Source: Azolla caroliniana
Taxonomy: Eukaryota > Polypodiophyta
Assembly: GCA_043228905.1 (NCBI GenBank)
Contig: JBHGNT010000006.1
Coordinates: 13,516,001-13,580,000 of the forward strand
Direction: 5' to 3'
Length of the DNA: 64,000 bases
Shown here: positions 1-11,200 of the stretch, in pieces
Numbering within the stretch: position 1 is the first letter of the stretch
Layout of the letters: every line of letters starts with the position of its first letter
Position numbers and translations under genes: made by a program
Notes under the pieces: model-generated
The model's input: only the letters and a program-made list of their open reading frames with translations
The model's database searches: none
Told to the model about the DNA's origin: nothing

Positions 1-1541
1 AGGAAACGTTGTGCACATGCCCTCTTTCGTCGACTTCGATCCTTTAATATTTCTAATCCACTATTAGCTACAATTTTTGATGGAGCTAGTGATGCACAAG
101 TGGCTGCAAAGGAGTTGAGGACGTTGTTACAAAATGAACATGGTAAGGAAATTTTGGCTCCGTCACATATATTACGGTGTATGGTACATACTTTTCAGTT
201 GGGCATCAAGTCAGCATTAGAGGTTATCTCACCCTCAACAGAAAAGTTGAGAACAGTTCTCTATACTATAAGATCTAGTAAGGTTCGAGGGGAAGTATTT
301 AGGAAGTATGCTAGGATAGCTGAACATCGTGAAAGAGAACCCCCAAGGCTTGATGTTGTTACAAGATGGAATTCTACCTTGGAAATGTTTAGGCAAGCTA
401 TCAAGGATAGAGATGTATTGACTTTAACAGTTTCAAATTTAACAATATCAAGTGATTTCAATGGTTATGTCTTGACCGGAGAAGATTGGAGCTACATACA
501 TGCCATGGAGGAATGGCTAGATACACCTATAGAGGTTTGTACTTTTCTAGGAGTGTCAAGATATCCCACATTATCGATAGCATCTCTAGCGTATAATTGT
601 TTACTAAATCATTGTAATCAATTTTTGGATTCTTCACTTCTAGCATCATCTAGATTCACACAAGAGGTGCTTCAAAGCGCGTTTGAGAATTGCTTACAAT
701 ATTTAATTAAGTATCAAGAATCGTTGAAGTCTATTCCATCTCGCATAGCAATGCTTCTTGATCCCAGGTAATGCTTACCTTTATGTCTTACAATTTTCAT
801 CATGCTTGCTGATTTTTTATTTGGGTTTTAATTATTTTTATTCGTTACATAGATTGCATCTTCCAAATGATCATACAGAAAGAGAGTTAGATATTAAGTT
901 GGTTGAAAGCATGATTACATCCCATTACCACTCATTCTTGAGTGATGTTGAACCATCGTTGGCTTCAACCACAATTCCTCCAAATGATAATAACTCTAAA
1001 ATTTGGAGATTAATGGGTGTAAAAAATAAAAGTCTTGTTTCTGATTCACGATCAAAAATTGAGCACTTTATAAGACTTCCTTCTGGCACAAACAAGGATC
1101 CATTACAATGGAGGAATGATAATAAATTTGCAATGCTACAACTATATAGGATGGCATGTGATTACTTCGTTTTACCGGCATCAACTATACATGCTGAAGA
1201 GGCTAATTCAGCAGCAAAAATGACCTTTGATAACGGGATCAAACTTCATTCATGCACATTCAAAGCTGAAATGTGTATTCGATCATGGATGGATGTTTTA
1301 AAAGAATCTAATGTTCAATTGACAGATAATTTTCACACTACTTATAAAGAACTAATAATGAATTTGGATGATCTTGTTAGTGAAGATGAGGTAATAGATT
1401 ACATCTTACATGATAGTCAAAGGAAAATTAAGGTTTGCATACTTTTTACTTGGTTGTTTTTTATTTGAGACTTTACTTGTTATTTTTATTACTAATTACT
1501 TACGTGTTTTATGTATTTTATATATACAGGAATCATGTTGA
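1..1541 (+). CDS. hAT-family transposase, C-terminal part (runs in from the left edge)
   Basis: The reading frame is already open at base 1. It encodes the RNase-H-like catalytic region of a plant hAT transposase: a DGAS-type core early on, then RCMVHTFQLGI, then TRWNSTLEM at about 1-400 nt. Exon 1 appears to end at 767 (CCCAG/GTAATG), and exon 2 runs from 853 (ACATAG/ATTG) to 1432. Exon 2 ends with the hAT dimerisation region, visible as DPLQWRNDN followed by LPASTIHAEEANSA. A third exon could begin at 1530 but meets TGA at 1539-1541; one frame over, the same stretch stays open to about 1598, so the 3' end may be frameshifted. The transposase would cut and paste the element in the nucleus. 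The N-terminus, including any BED zinc finger, lies outside the window. Activity cannot be judged. Confidence 0.8.
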
Positions 1542-1989
1542 TTCTTCACAAGTTAATGATTGTGGTGGTTGCAATTGGAGATCCTCAAAGTCAATGTAAT
1601 TTTTACTACATACTTTTTACTATTTTCTTTTTTATTCGATTTTTTATAAATTTTTTATTGTTAATTACTTAATTCTTTTACATATTTTATACTTTCAGGA
1701 ATCCCTAATTCTAACTTAAAGAAAAGATTGGAAATGAGAAGATGAACACTCATTTACATATATGGATTTGGAAAATGCTTCATTTGAAGTATAAACTCTA
1801 TTATATGGATTGTTATTTTTTGGTTACATATTTGGATTTAAAGTTTGAACTCTACTATATGGATTTTACTATCATTCCAAAAAATATTTATCTTTTTATG
1901 TTATATCTTATCATTTTCTAAAAATTAGTAAATCTCAGAAAATGTGGTGTGAATTTCTATTTATTTTATGATATTTGTTATTCTAGAGT

Positions 1990-2262
1990 ATTTGGTTTGG
2001 TTCAATTTGTAGATTCGTTTTCATTGGATTATGTCAAAACAGTTTGGTTTGGTTTGGTTTTTTGTATGAAAAACTAGTTTGGTTTTGATTTTTGATAAAC
2101 CGGTTTCGGTTTGGTTCTAAAATTTTTGTAAACGGTTTGGTTTCACCTACATTTTAAATGGTTTGGTTTAAATGGTTCAGCTCTAAACGGTTCGGTTTAA
2201 AGGGCTTCAAAAAATTTAAATGGTTTGGTTTGGTTTGGTGAACCAAACTGCGCCCATTGCTA
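1990..2262 (+). repeat. hAT subterminal GGTTTG/GGTTCG repeats and right terminal repeat
   Basis: Clustered copies of GGTTTG and GGTTCG, many on one strand, end in an inverted copy (AACCAAAC) next to the terminus. Subterminal repeats of this kind in hAT elements are binding sites for the transposase; here the role is inferred from position. Confidence 0.65.
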
Positions 2263-3171
2263 GGTATGAACTTCAACAACATCAAAAGACTCACCTGTGT
2301 GACTCATAGATTTCTCTTGAGGAGGGGTGTTCATTGACTTCCTCTCAAGACGATGACAGGTATCCTTTCTATGGCCCCGCTTCTTGCAATATGCACAGAA
2401 GAGGTTCGGTTTCTTGGAGTTGCGGTCAAGAGTGTCATTGGCGAACTCAAGTTTATTGTGGTCTTTCTTGGAAGTCCTATGGTACCAAAGTACAATGTTG
2501 ACGGCTTCCTCAAAAGTTGTGGGTTCCTTGTCATGGACAATCCAATGGTAATCCCCATTGGGAATACCATTCAAAAAGCAAGCAACAAACCATTTCTCAC
2601 CCGTAAGTCCCGATTTTTGGATCTGGGTCCGAGCATGATGCACATAATCCTCGAGAGAGGTAAATGGCTTACTCGACAACGTGAGCAAGTGTTGCATTTG
2701 TTCAATTTGAGAAGGTGGCTACAAAAACTGTTTCTTAAAAACATCAACGAAACCTTCCCAAGTTGTGGGTAAGTTCTTTGCAGTCCTTAGGCCGCGCCAC
2801 CTAGCAGCAACTCAACCACCTAACTCACGGCTGCCATAACCAATTTTTACAACATTGGGCTTGGGGTGGAGCTCAAAGTGAGACTCCCAACGACCAAGCC
2901 AAGTGCTAATTGCCTCCTCGGTTCTTTCTTTCTTATCTCCCTTGAATGGTGTTACTACGAAAGAAGGTTCACCTTCTTTCTTGGACTTAATAGTCAATTC
3001 TTGGAATTTCTTTTCCAATGTCATATTGGTTTGCCTCATTTTGGCCAATTGATTCAAGGTAGTAGTGAGCAATTGCTCAATAGTGATCTCAGCTTGTGTG
3101 CGAGATGCAGATTGGAGTTGAGAGGTCTCGATTGGAGAGATCGCTCGAATAGCGTTCAAAACTTGTTCCAT
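2263..3171 (-). pseudogene. Ty3/gypsy gag of element G, disrupted by nonsense codons and by the hAT insertion
   Basis: Reading leftwards from an ATG at 3171, the frame encodes MEQVLNAIRAISPIE, then a coiled-coil-like stretch, then a capsid region (TWLGRWESHFELHP). The same frame continues to a CCHC zinc knuckle (CAYCKKRGHRKDTC) at about 2390. Two in-frame stops break it: a TGA near 2812 and a TAG near 2716. The frame is retained on both sides, so these are point changes. The frame ends at the hAT terminus at 2262, and pol would lie beyond the hAT element to the left. Gag would form the particle shell in the cytoplasm. This copy cannot make a full product. Confidence 0.75.
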
Positions 3172-3417
3172 GATGCAAGCTCTGGGTATGCAATATAAAT
3201 AAGGAGGTTCAGAAAATACACAAGAAAAATGAATGCTTGAAATTTTGATTATAAGAACTTTACCAAGAAAGCATCTCACGTCTTTACCCCTCTAGACATA
3301 TGAGATGTGATTCGAGATCCAATAACTATGGTAACACTATGGTGTTTTAAAAACCATAGGGGAAAACATAGCTATGATGTCTTTCTCGGATCTCTATCTT
3401 GAATAATCATGGCGACT

Positions 3418-4913
3418 CCCCGAGGCTCAACCATGGTTCTAACATCAATGTAGTTTCCTAGTTAGCCTTATATTAGAATGCCAACCCAACATGTATAGAT
3501 ATGGTCAAGAAAGTGTATTACGTGAAAGAACAAGTGCACTCGCAAGTAATATTCTAGTCTTGCGAGTAGCAAGCAAATGTTATGAAAAAAAGAGAAAAAG
3601 AAGTCACTATCTATAAGAGTCAAGAAGTGACGAAAACAAGGTTCAAAAAACCATGCGTTCTCTACGAAACAAAAATACCACAAATAAATGGATTTGCGAT
3701 GTATGCACATATACATCCCAATATGATGGTTTTAAATTTGCACAATTGTGACATAAGCCACAAATTCAAACAAATGGTGGTGGTATTGTGCGCAAAGATG
3801 TAGTACTCAAATTTATGAGTAAAACATCAATAGGGGAATTCATATGATTTCACTTGAGTTCTAAGGCTCAATAATATGAGTTAAACCTAGATGACCCGTT
3901 GGAAATAATCGTTCAAAAAGTGGCATGATGCTCAGTCAATATGAAAAAAATAGACTACACAAAATCGTTACCCAATAGGGAAACACACGTAAATAGTGTA
4001 AATGAACATAAAAATTAAGGTTTAAAATATAGTGAAGTGTGGGTGGGTAGATGAAAATCATAAGAAAATCTTAAGAAAGGGAGAAGATAACTTGTCTAAT
4101 TAAAAAATAGGTAGAATAATAATCAATTAGGTGTATCAACATTAAGCATGCCTTAAGGGATGACACCTCGAGGTTCAACCATGGTTCTAACATCAATGTA
4201 GTTTCCTAGTTAGCCTTATATTAGAATGCCAACCCAACATGTATAGATATGGTCAAGAAAGTGTATTACGTGAAAGAACAAGTGCACTCGCAAGTAATAT
4301 TCTAGTCTTGCGAGTAGCAAGCAAATGTTATGAAAAAAAGAGAAAAAGAAGTCACTATCTATAAGAGTCAAGAAGTGACGAAAACAAGGTTCAAAAAACC
4401 ATGCGTTCTCTACGAAACAAAAATACCACAAATAAATGGATTTGCGATGTATGCACATATCCATCCCAATATGGTGGTTGTAATTTGCACAATTGTGACA
4501 TAAGCCACAAGTTGATACAAATGGTGGCGATGTTGTGCACAAAGATGTAGTACTCAAATTTATGAGTAAAACATCAATAGGGGAACTCATGTGGTTTTAC
4601 TCGAGTTTTAAGGCTCGATAATATGAGTTAAACCTAGATGAGCCGTTGGAAATAATCATTCAAAAAACGGCATGATGCCCACTCAATACGAAAAAATAGT
4701 CTACACGGAAGCGTTACATCATAGGTAAACGTACATAAATACTTTAAACATGACAAGGAAGGGAAAAATGAGAGATAATTGTGGGTGGGTAAATGACAAT
4801 TACTAGAAAATCATACAAAAGTGAAACGAAAATTTGTGTAATTAGAATTTAATTAGAATAATAAGCAATTAGGTGTATGCAACATTAAGCATGCCTTAAG
4901 GTACGAAACCCTA
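3418..4913. repeat. Tandem duplication of about 748 bp in the leader of element G
   Basis: The two copies are about 3418-4165 and 4166-4913; for example CAACCATGGTTCTAAC recurs 748 bp apart. The first 310 bp of the copies are almost identical by eye, while the rest differs by many substitutions and small indels. No convincing coding capacity was found in either copy. The adjoining 3172-3417 is also leader with nothing recognisable. Confidence 0.8.
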
Positions 4914-5008
4914 GAGTAATCAACATGCACCTCCTCAAGAACACCACATCTCCCTAGAATCGGCCAAGTGAAGGCTCAATAAAGAGTAAAGTGACATAGG
5001 TAAATGAC
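4914..5008. repeat. Minisatellite unit (about 85 bp) of the G leader, left of copia A
   Basis: The motif CGGCCAAGTGAAGGCTCAAT and its surroundings recur in degenerate form at 15,930-15,955 and 16,012-16,037, on the other side of copia A. The array was therefore continuous before A inserted. Confidence 0.6.
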
Positions 5009-5013
5009 ATATA

Positions 5014-5101
5014 TGTTGGAGACAAAGTCGTCTATGCGGAAGATCAAGAAGCATTCGATTCTATTCTGTACCTGCGTATGACAGTCTCTAGTTCGTTGCA
5101 C

Positions 5102-5135
<34 letters not shown>

Positions 5136-5322
5136 GCACAAAAGACTTTCTATTCAATAGAAACAATAATACAACACCCAACCTTACAAAAGGGTTACAA
5201 GGTCACTATATATAGTGACCGACTTAGGGCAACTACCCTTTATGCTAATTACACAAATGCCCCAAACTTGGGCTATACAAAGGGATAGTGTGAATACGTC
5301 CATTATACACTTGTATTCGACA
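5014..5322 (-). repeat. Copia A 3' LTR
   Basis: This 309-bp repeat contains an (AG)n tract at about 5102-5134 and matches the right LTR except for the length of that tract. On the minus strand it starts TGTCGAATAC and ends CTCCAACA. Confidence 0.92.
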
Positions 5323-5330
5323 CTCCCCCG
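5323..5330 (-). other. Copia A polypurine tract
   Basis: On the minus strand CGGGGGAG abuts the 3' LTR directly. This is the expected plus-strand priming site. Confidence 0.75.
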
Positions 5331-5517
5331 TAATGGGCGTATACATGGGTTATCTAAGATTACAGGTATAAACCTAGGTTCTCGGACATATCAGTTTTTT
5401 GTTCGAGTCGGCAGGGTCCGAAGGCAGAAGACCGAACTGGTCGGGTCGGAAGAGTTGAAGCCGATCATTAAGGAACTGATGTCGGTTGTCGGAGACCATC
5501 CTGCGCTGTGTCTAGCT

Positions 5518-7656
5518 CTAACCGGACTGGTTTGTCGTTACGCCCATCTGATGCCGAAGAGACCGAAAACGGTCTGCCGAAAGACACTTGGTCATTCCAT
5601 CTGCGACATTGTCGGTTGTGGATATTTTCTCTAGACCGATTTTCCCTGAAATGACGCAGTCCCGAACGAAGTGATATCGAACGTCGATATGTTTGGAGGC
5701 GTTGTGGTGAACCGGATTTTTCGACAAGGCAACAACACCTTGACTGTCGCTGTAGACAACTGGAGCCGAGTCATGGTCGACTTGTCGAAACGTGTGCGCC
5801 AGCCGACCGAGCCACAAAGCTTCTTTTGCTGCGTCGGACGCAGCTACATATTCTGCTTCGGTCGTTGAGGTCGCTGTGCACTCCTGAAGTTTCGACTTCC
5901 ACGAGATTGCTCCATTGCCGAATTTGAAGCAGTATCCGGTTGTTGATTTCCGACTGTCTATACAGCCGGCGAAATCCGAGTCGGTGTAACCGACTACGCC
6001 TGAGGTTCGGTTCGGACCGAAAAGAATGTCGTGGTCTTTTGTGCCAGCCAGATATCTGAACACATGCTTGACTGCGTTCCAATGCGATCGGCCAGGATTG
6101 TGCATAAATCTGCTAACGACTCCTACGGCATGAGAGATATCAAGCCGTGTCGCGACCATCAGGTACATAAGGGAGCCGACTGCCGGTGCATACGGTACCG
6201 ACTTCATATCTTCCCCCTCCGGACCGGATGTCGGGCAGTCTCGCTGAGAGAGCCGAAGATTCATGGGGAGCGGGGTTGAAGCAGATTTGGCTGATTGCAT
6301 GTTGAAGCGTTCCAAGACACGTCCGATATAGTCGGTCTGAGACAAAAAAAGATGTCGTTTATCGCGATGCCGACTAATCTTCATGCCAAGGATGTGTCGT
6401 GCCGGACCGAGGTCCTTCATGGCAAACTTCAACCGCAGTTGCCGAATGAGATCGGCAAGTTCGCCCGCGTGGCGTCCAGAAATTAGCATGTCGTCCACGT
6501 AGATGATGAGGAAGATGGGTGATCCATCTTGAGCTGTGTTGGTAAAAAGACAATGGTCCTCATCGCTTTTTGAGAAGCCGATCGATTGGATGAAGTCGTC
6601 GAACTTCTTGTACCATTGTCGCGGTGCCTGTTTGAGGCCGTATAGACTCTTCCTGAGTCGGCAGACTAGATGTTCTTGGCCAGTTGCCACGAAGCCTTTT
6701 GGCTGCTCCATATAAATTTCCTCGTCAAGATCACCATGGAGGAAGGCTGTTTTGACATCTAGCTGAATCAGCTCCAAGTTGTCGGCTGCCACTACGCCGA
6801 GTAGAAAACGAAGGGTTGTCATTTTCACCACTGGTGAAAAAATCTCGTCGAAGTCGACGCCATATTCTTGTCGGAAGCCCTTCGCAACTAATCTGGCCTT
6901 GTACTTTGGGGTGGTCGAATCAGACGTCTCTTTTAGTCGATAAACCCACTTGCAAGGAAGAGCACGTCGATTCTTAGGTAATTCGACCAGATCCCAAGTC
7001 TTGTTTGCCCGAATGGAGTGCATTTCCGACTCCATCGCCAGATGCCAGGTGGCTGAATCGACAGATGTCGATGCTTCTTCGTAAGACGTCGGTTCGCCGG
7101 CGTCGGTGAAGAAAATTCCAGGAGAATACCTCTCCGGAGGTTGCGACAGTCTCTCGGATCGTCGAGGTATGATTGGACTAGTCACATCGGGTATCGGTGT
7201 CGGATGGTCCGAAAGCGAATTATTCTGCTGTGCCGAGTCGGAGTTGTCCGAGTCGGGAGTGTAAGGTTCAGCTACCCGTGAAGCTGACCGTGTGTTAAGA
7301 GCGGGGCCTTCTTGAAGGGTCGGCACATTGGAAAATGTTACCCTTCGGACTTCGGTCGGTTTTTCGACTGATGGATTCATAGCCGACTCGTTGAACACAA
7401 CGTCCGAACTTCGAACGATTTGTCTGCGTTCGGGGTCCCAGAGTCGGTATCCCATTTCGCCGTCTGATCCATATCCAAGGAAAATGCATTTCCTGGACCG
7501 AGGTGCAAGTTTTCGGCGATCATCTTTCGGAATAAGGGCGTACGCCTCGCATCCGAAGATCCTCAGCTTGTCGTAATTCGGCTTACTGCCGATCCATAGT
7601 TCCTGAGGAATTTGAAGTCCTAGAGGTCTACTTGGCGACATATTGATTATGTGTAC
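5518..7656 (-). CDS. Copia A polyprotein, 3' half (end of integrase, reverse transcriptase, RNase H)
   Basis: The frame joins without a break to the 5' half at 12,996-14,893 once copia B is excluded. It begins in the integrase C-terminal region (GCEAYALIPK, then CIFLGYGSDGEMGYRLWDP). It continues through the copia reverse transcriptase: ALPCKWVYRLK, then FDEIFSPVVKMTT, then QLDVKTAFLHGDL, with the catalytic box YVDDM at about residue 390 of this half. It ends in RNase H (GYTDSDFAG and TSTTEAEYVAAS) and a stop at 5518. All expected catalytic boxes are visible. The product would copy element RNA into DNA in cytoplasmic particles. With B inserted the polyprotein cannot be made as one chain. Confidence 0.9.
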   Translation of the reverse strand, partial: VHIINMSPSRPLGLQIPQELWIGSKPNYDKLRIFGCEAYALIPKDDRRKLAPRSRKCIFLGYGSDGEMGYRLWDPERRQIVRSSDVVFNESAMNPSVEKPTEVRRVTFSNVPTLQEGPALNTRSASRVAEPYTPDSDNSDSAQQNNSLSDHPTPIPDVTSPIIPRRSERLSQPPERYSPGIFFTDAGEPTSYEEASTSVDSATWHLAMESEMHSIRANKTWDLVELPKNRRALPCKWVYRLKETSDSTTPKYKARLVAKGFRQEYGVDFDEIFSPVVKMTTLRFLLGVVAADNLELIQLDVKTAFLHGDLDEEIYMEQPKGFVATGQEHLVCRLRKSLYGLKQAPRQWYKKFDDFIQSIGFSKSDEDHCLFTNTAQDGSPIFLIIYVDDMLISGRHAGELADLIRQLRLKFAMKDLGPARHILGMKISRHRDKRHLFLSQTDYIGRVLERFNMQSAKSASTPLPMNLRLSQRDCPTSGPEGEDMKSVPYAPAVGSLMYLMVATRLDISHAVGVVSRFMHNPGRSHWNAVKHVFRYLAGTKDHDILFGPNRTSGVVGYTDSDFAGCIDSRKSTTGYCFKFGNGAISWKSKLQECTATSTTEAEYVAASDAAKEALWLGRLAHTFRQVDHDSAPVVYSDSQGVVALSKNPVHHNASKHIDVRYHFVRDCVISGKIGLEKISTTDNVADGMTKCLSADRFRSLRHQMGVTTNQSG

Positions 7657-8268
7657 TGTTGGGAATCAACGCTTCGATTCACCTTCACCACTCGGCCACA
7701 ACCGAGTAAGCGCGAATCAATGGAGCAGAAAATAGGAACCACACAGAGAAACAAAACGCGAACACACAGGGATTAACGTGGAAAACCCTAGACGGGAAAA
7801 ACCACGGGAGTACAAGACTCCAAACCAACACTATACAGAGAAGTATACAATGGCGAGCTGCAAGGCGACGACCTTGAGCTCGCTATCCTCGCCACAGGAG
7901 GCGAAATACAAAGAGGCGTCGTCCTCTTCCTCTCTCACGCTCTATCTCTCTCTCTCTCTCTCACGGCTGCTCCCTCTTCACTCCTCTTGAGTGGAAAAAC
8001 AGAAAAATGATCAGCAGCGACAAAACTGTTTGCCCTAAGTCATATTTATACATATATGACTTTGGGGCTATTTACAACTATAGCCTCAGGGGCCCATAGC
8101 GAACATATTCACGGATATGTCCCTGCATCCGGATCGCTCTCCGGGTACATTCGTCATCCGGCACCGAAGCCGGGGTCTTCATCATCCGGATCCGAAACCG
8201 AAACCGGGCTCGTCGGCATTCATCTCCGACATCCGACCATCCCATCCGAAGGGATCGTAATCCCAACA
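7657..8268 (-). repeat. Copia B 3' LTR
   Basis: This 612-bp LTR has a (CT)n tract at about 7942-7962 on the plus strand. It is almost identical to 12,383-12,995. The differences seen are a missing G near 7902, A-C-A versus A-T-A near 8000, and CCG versus CCA near 8199. Confidence 0.93.
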
Positions 8269-8282
8269 AACTCCCCCTTCAC
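8269..8282 (-). other. Copia B polypurine tract
   Basis: On the minus strand GTGAAGGGGGAGTT lies directly before the 3' LTR and overlaps the end of the polyprotein frame, whose natural stop is at 8279-8281. Confidence 0.8.
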
Positions 8283-11200
8283 TTCGGCATGGGATGTCTT
8301 TCCAATCCGATCCTCTTTCGGCATGCTTCCAGCTTGTCGGGTGTGAGGACCTTGGTCAGCATATCCGACCCGTTCTCGTCCGTGTGGATCTTTGTCAGCA
8401 CGAACTCCTTGTCTTCTATCCTTTCCCGGATCCAGTGATATCTTCGCTGGATGTGCTTCGTCCGGGAGTGATAGGCCGCGTTCTTCGCAAGGTGGATTGC
8501 ACTCTGACTGTCGCAGTAGAGTCAGTACTCCTCCTGCCGGATACCGAGCTCTCTGATGAAGTCCTTCATCCATATTATTTCCTTGCCGGCTTCAACAGCT
8601 GCCATGTACTCCGCCTCCGTGGTTGACAACGCAACCGTCTTCTGCAGCCTCGACTGCCACGAAACGGCTCCCCCTGCATACGTCATCACATACCCTGATG
8701 TGGACCGGCTTGTATCTGCATCAGCCGACATATCCGAATCGGTGAAGCCGTCGAGTTCGGGCTTACCGGAGCCGAATCGGAGGCACACGTTTGCCGTGCC
8801 TTTCAGGTATCGGAGTATCCACTTGGCCGCGTTCCAATGCTCTTTGCCGGGATTGCTCATGTACCGGCTCACCACTCCGACTGCATATCCTATGTCCGGT
8901 CTCGTACACACCATGGCGTACATCAAGCTCCCGACGGCAGAGGCATATGGTACTTTCATCATGTCCTCCTTCTCAGCCTTTGTCTTGGGACTTTGCTTGC
9001 TGGACAGCTTGCAGTTTGCCGGGAGGGTCGATCCGACCGGTCTTGCTTCCGACATGTTGAACCGGTGAAGCACCTTCGTCACGTACTTCTCCTGTGACAG
9101 CCACAACTGCTTCTTCTTCCGGTCCCGGATGATGTGCATCCCTAGTATTTGCCTCGCCGGACCCAGGTCCTTCATTGAGAAGGTTCGGTGAAGAGCCTTC
9201 TTCAGCATCCGTATCTTGACCTGGTCCCGTCCGACGATCAACATGTCGTCCACGTACAGGAGGAGTATTAGAAAGTCTCCTCCTTCGAACTTCTTCACAA
9301 ACACGCAGTGGTCGGACTGCGTTTTGAGGTACTCTTCGTCGGTCATGAAGGAGTCGAACTTCCGGTACCATTGCCGGGGAGCCTGCTTCAGTCCGTAAAG
9401 GCTCTTCTTCAACCGGCATACCAGGTGCTCCTTCCCTTTCTTCTCGAATCCTTCCGGTTGCTGCATGTAGATCTCTTCATCGAGGTCACCGTGAAGGAAT
9501 GCCGTCTTCACGTCCATCTGTTCTACCTCGAGGTCCATGCTTGCCGCTATGCTCAGCACCGTCCGGATGGAGGTCATCTTCACTACCGGGGCAAATATCT
9601 CGTCGAAGTCGATGCCCTTCTTTTGCTGAAACCCCTTCACCACGATCCTGGCTTTGTATCTCGGGGGTTTTCCGGCATCTCCCGGTTTCAGCTTGAACAC
9701 CCACTTGTTTCGAAGTGCCCGCTTTCCTTTCGGCAACTCCACAAGTTCATATGTGTGGTTCTCATGCAGGGAATCCATCTCGTCCTGCATGGCACTCAAC
9801 CACCTGCGGCTCTGGGTGTCATGTTTTGCTTCTTCAAAGCTCTCCGGCTCCCCCTCGTCGGTTAGCAGCACGTGCTCTGGTTCCGGAAATCTCCGGGGGG
9901 CCCTTCTCTCTCTTAGAGGATATCTCCGTTCCGGAGCTTCGGTAACCGGTTCTTCCGATTCTTCTTCATCCAAATCCATTTCGGGGTCGGGGCCGGTTCC
10001 GGTATCATTTTCATCTTCTTCGGCCGGTTCTGTTTCTTCACCGTCTTCGGCCGGATCCTCGAGTGCTAACCGGTCCCTTGCCGGTCGGGACTGCTCCTCG
10101 TAGAGTTGATCCTCACCGGTCGACTTGGAGCTCTTCATCTTCTTCTCCGACTCCCAGTCGGCGAGTGTCTTGTCCTCCATGAAGATGATGTCTCGACTCC
10201 TGAATATCTTCTTGTCGACCGGGTCCCATACTTGGTAGCCGAACTCGTCGTCGCCGTAACCGAGGAATATGCATGGCCGGGTCTTTGGATCTAGCTTTCC
10301 TCTCCGGTCCTTTGCCACATGCACGTATGCGAGACACCCGAACACCTTCAGATGCCGGTAGGACACTTCCTTACCGGTCCACACTTTCTGCGGCGTGTCT
10401 CCGTCCAAAGGTACTGAGGGTGATCTGTTTATCACGTATGTCGCCGTCGACATTGCCTCGGCCCAAAACCCCTTGGGTAATTTCGCATGCGCCAGCATAC
10501 TCCGGACCCTCTCCATTATGGTCCGGTGCATCCTCTCGGCCAGCCCGTTCAGTTCCGGCGTCTTCGGCACAGTAAACTCGAGTCGGATTCCCTTCGAGCG
10601 ACAGTACTCCCGGAACTGCCCCCGGTATTCCCCTCCGTTATCCGCTCGTATCGCTTTCAGCTTCTTGCCGGATTCCCTTTCCACTCTCGCGTGAAGTTCT
10701 TTGAAGACGCACAACACTTGGTCCTTTGTCTTCAACGGTGCCGTCCACAGCTTCCGGCTGTGATCATCAATGAATGTTACGAAGTACTGGGCTCCGCCAT
10801 GTGACTTCGTTTCTACCTGACACACATCAGTGTGCACCAACTCCAATGGTGCGTTGCGTCTCGTCGGTGGCCTTGAGTGGAAGGAGGTTCGGTTCTGCTT
10901 ACCGGCCAGGCAATCGGTGCACTTCTCCAGGTGCACATGCTTCACTGGAATAAGGTTGTCTTCTGCAAGCCTCTTCATCCCCTTCTCGCTCATGTGGCAC
11001 AGTCTTTTGTGCCACAGCTCACCGGCAGTGTCGGCTGCCACATTCAGCTCTTCCGGACATAACCGGGCATTCATCAGGTACAATGTGTTGTCTTTCCGAG
11101 CCCGAGCCACTATCAGGCTCCCCTTGCTGAACTTCATTACGCCGTTCCGGATGCTACCTGTGTAGCCTTCATCGTCTAGCCTCCCGGCCGAAATCAGGTT

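Larger units (their letters stand above)
1..2262 (+). mobile_element. hAT DNA transposon, right (3') part
   Basis: The transposase gene is followed by about 450 bp of AT-rich DNA and then a GGTTTG-rich subterminal region. The proposed terminus is at 2262, where the inward-reading end begins TAGCAATGGGCGCAGTTTGG, the style of many plant hAT terminal repeats. Immediately outside it is the coding sequence of a gypsy gag on the minus strand, so the element interrupts that gag. The predicted 8-bp target duplication is GGTATGAA (2263-2270). The left terminus is outside the window, so neither the inverted repeat nor the duplication can be confirmed here. Confidence 0.7.

Noticed and set aside
3418-4913. 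Regular duplications and minisatellites considered as a CRISPR-like or satellite array
   Set aside because: There are only two long units and a few 85-bp units with no spacers. The DNA is eukaryotic and the repeats lie in a retrotransposon leader.
5215-5634. 139-codon plus-strand ORF across the copia A 3' LTR
   Set aside because: It spans the LTR boundary and the antisense of RNase H, with no independent support.
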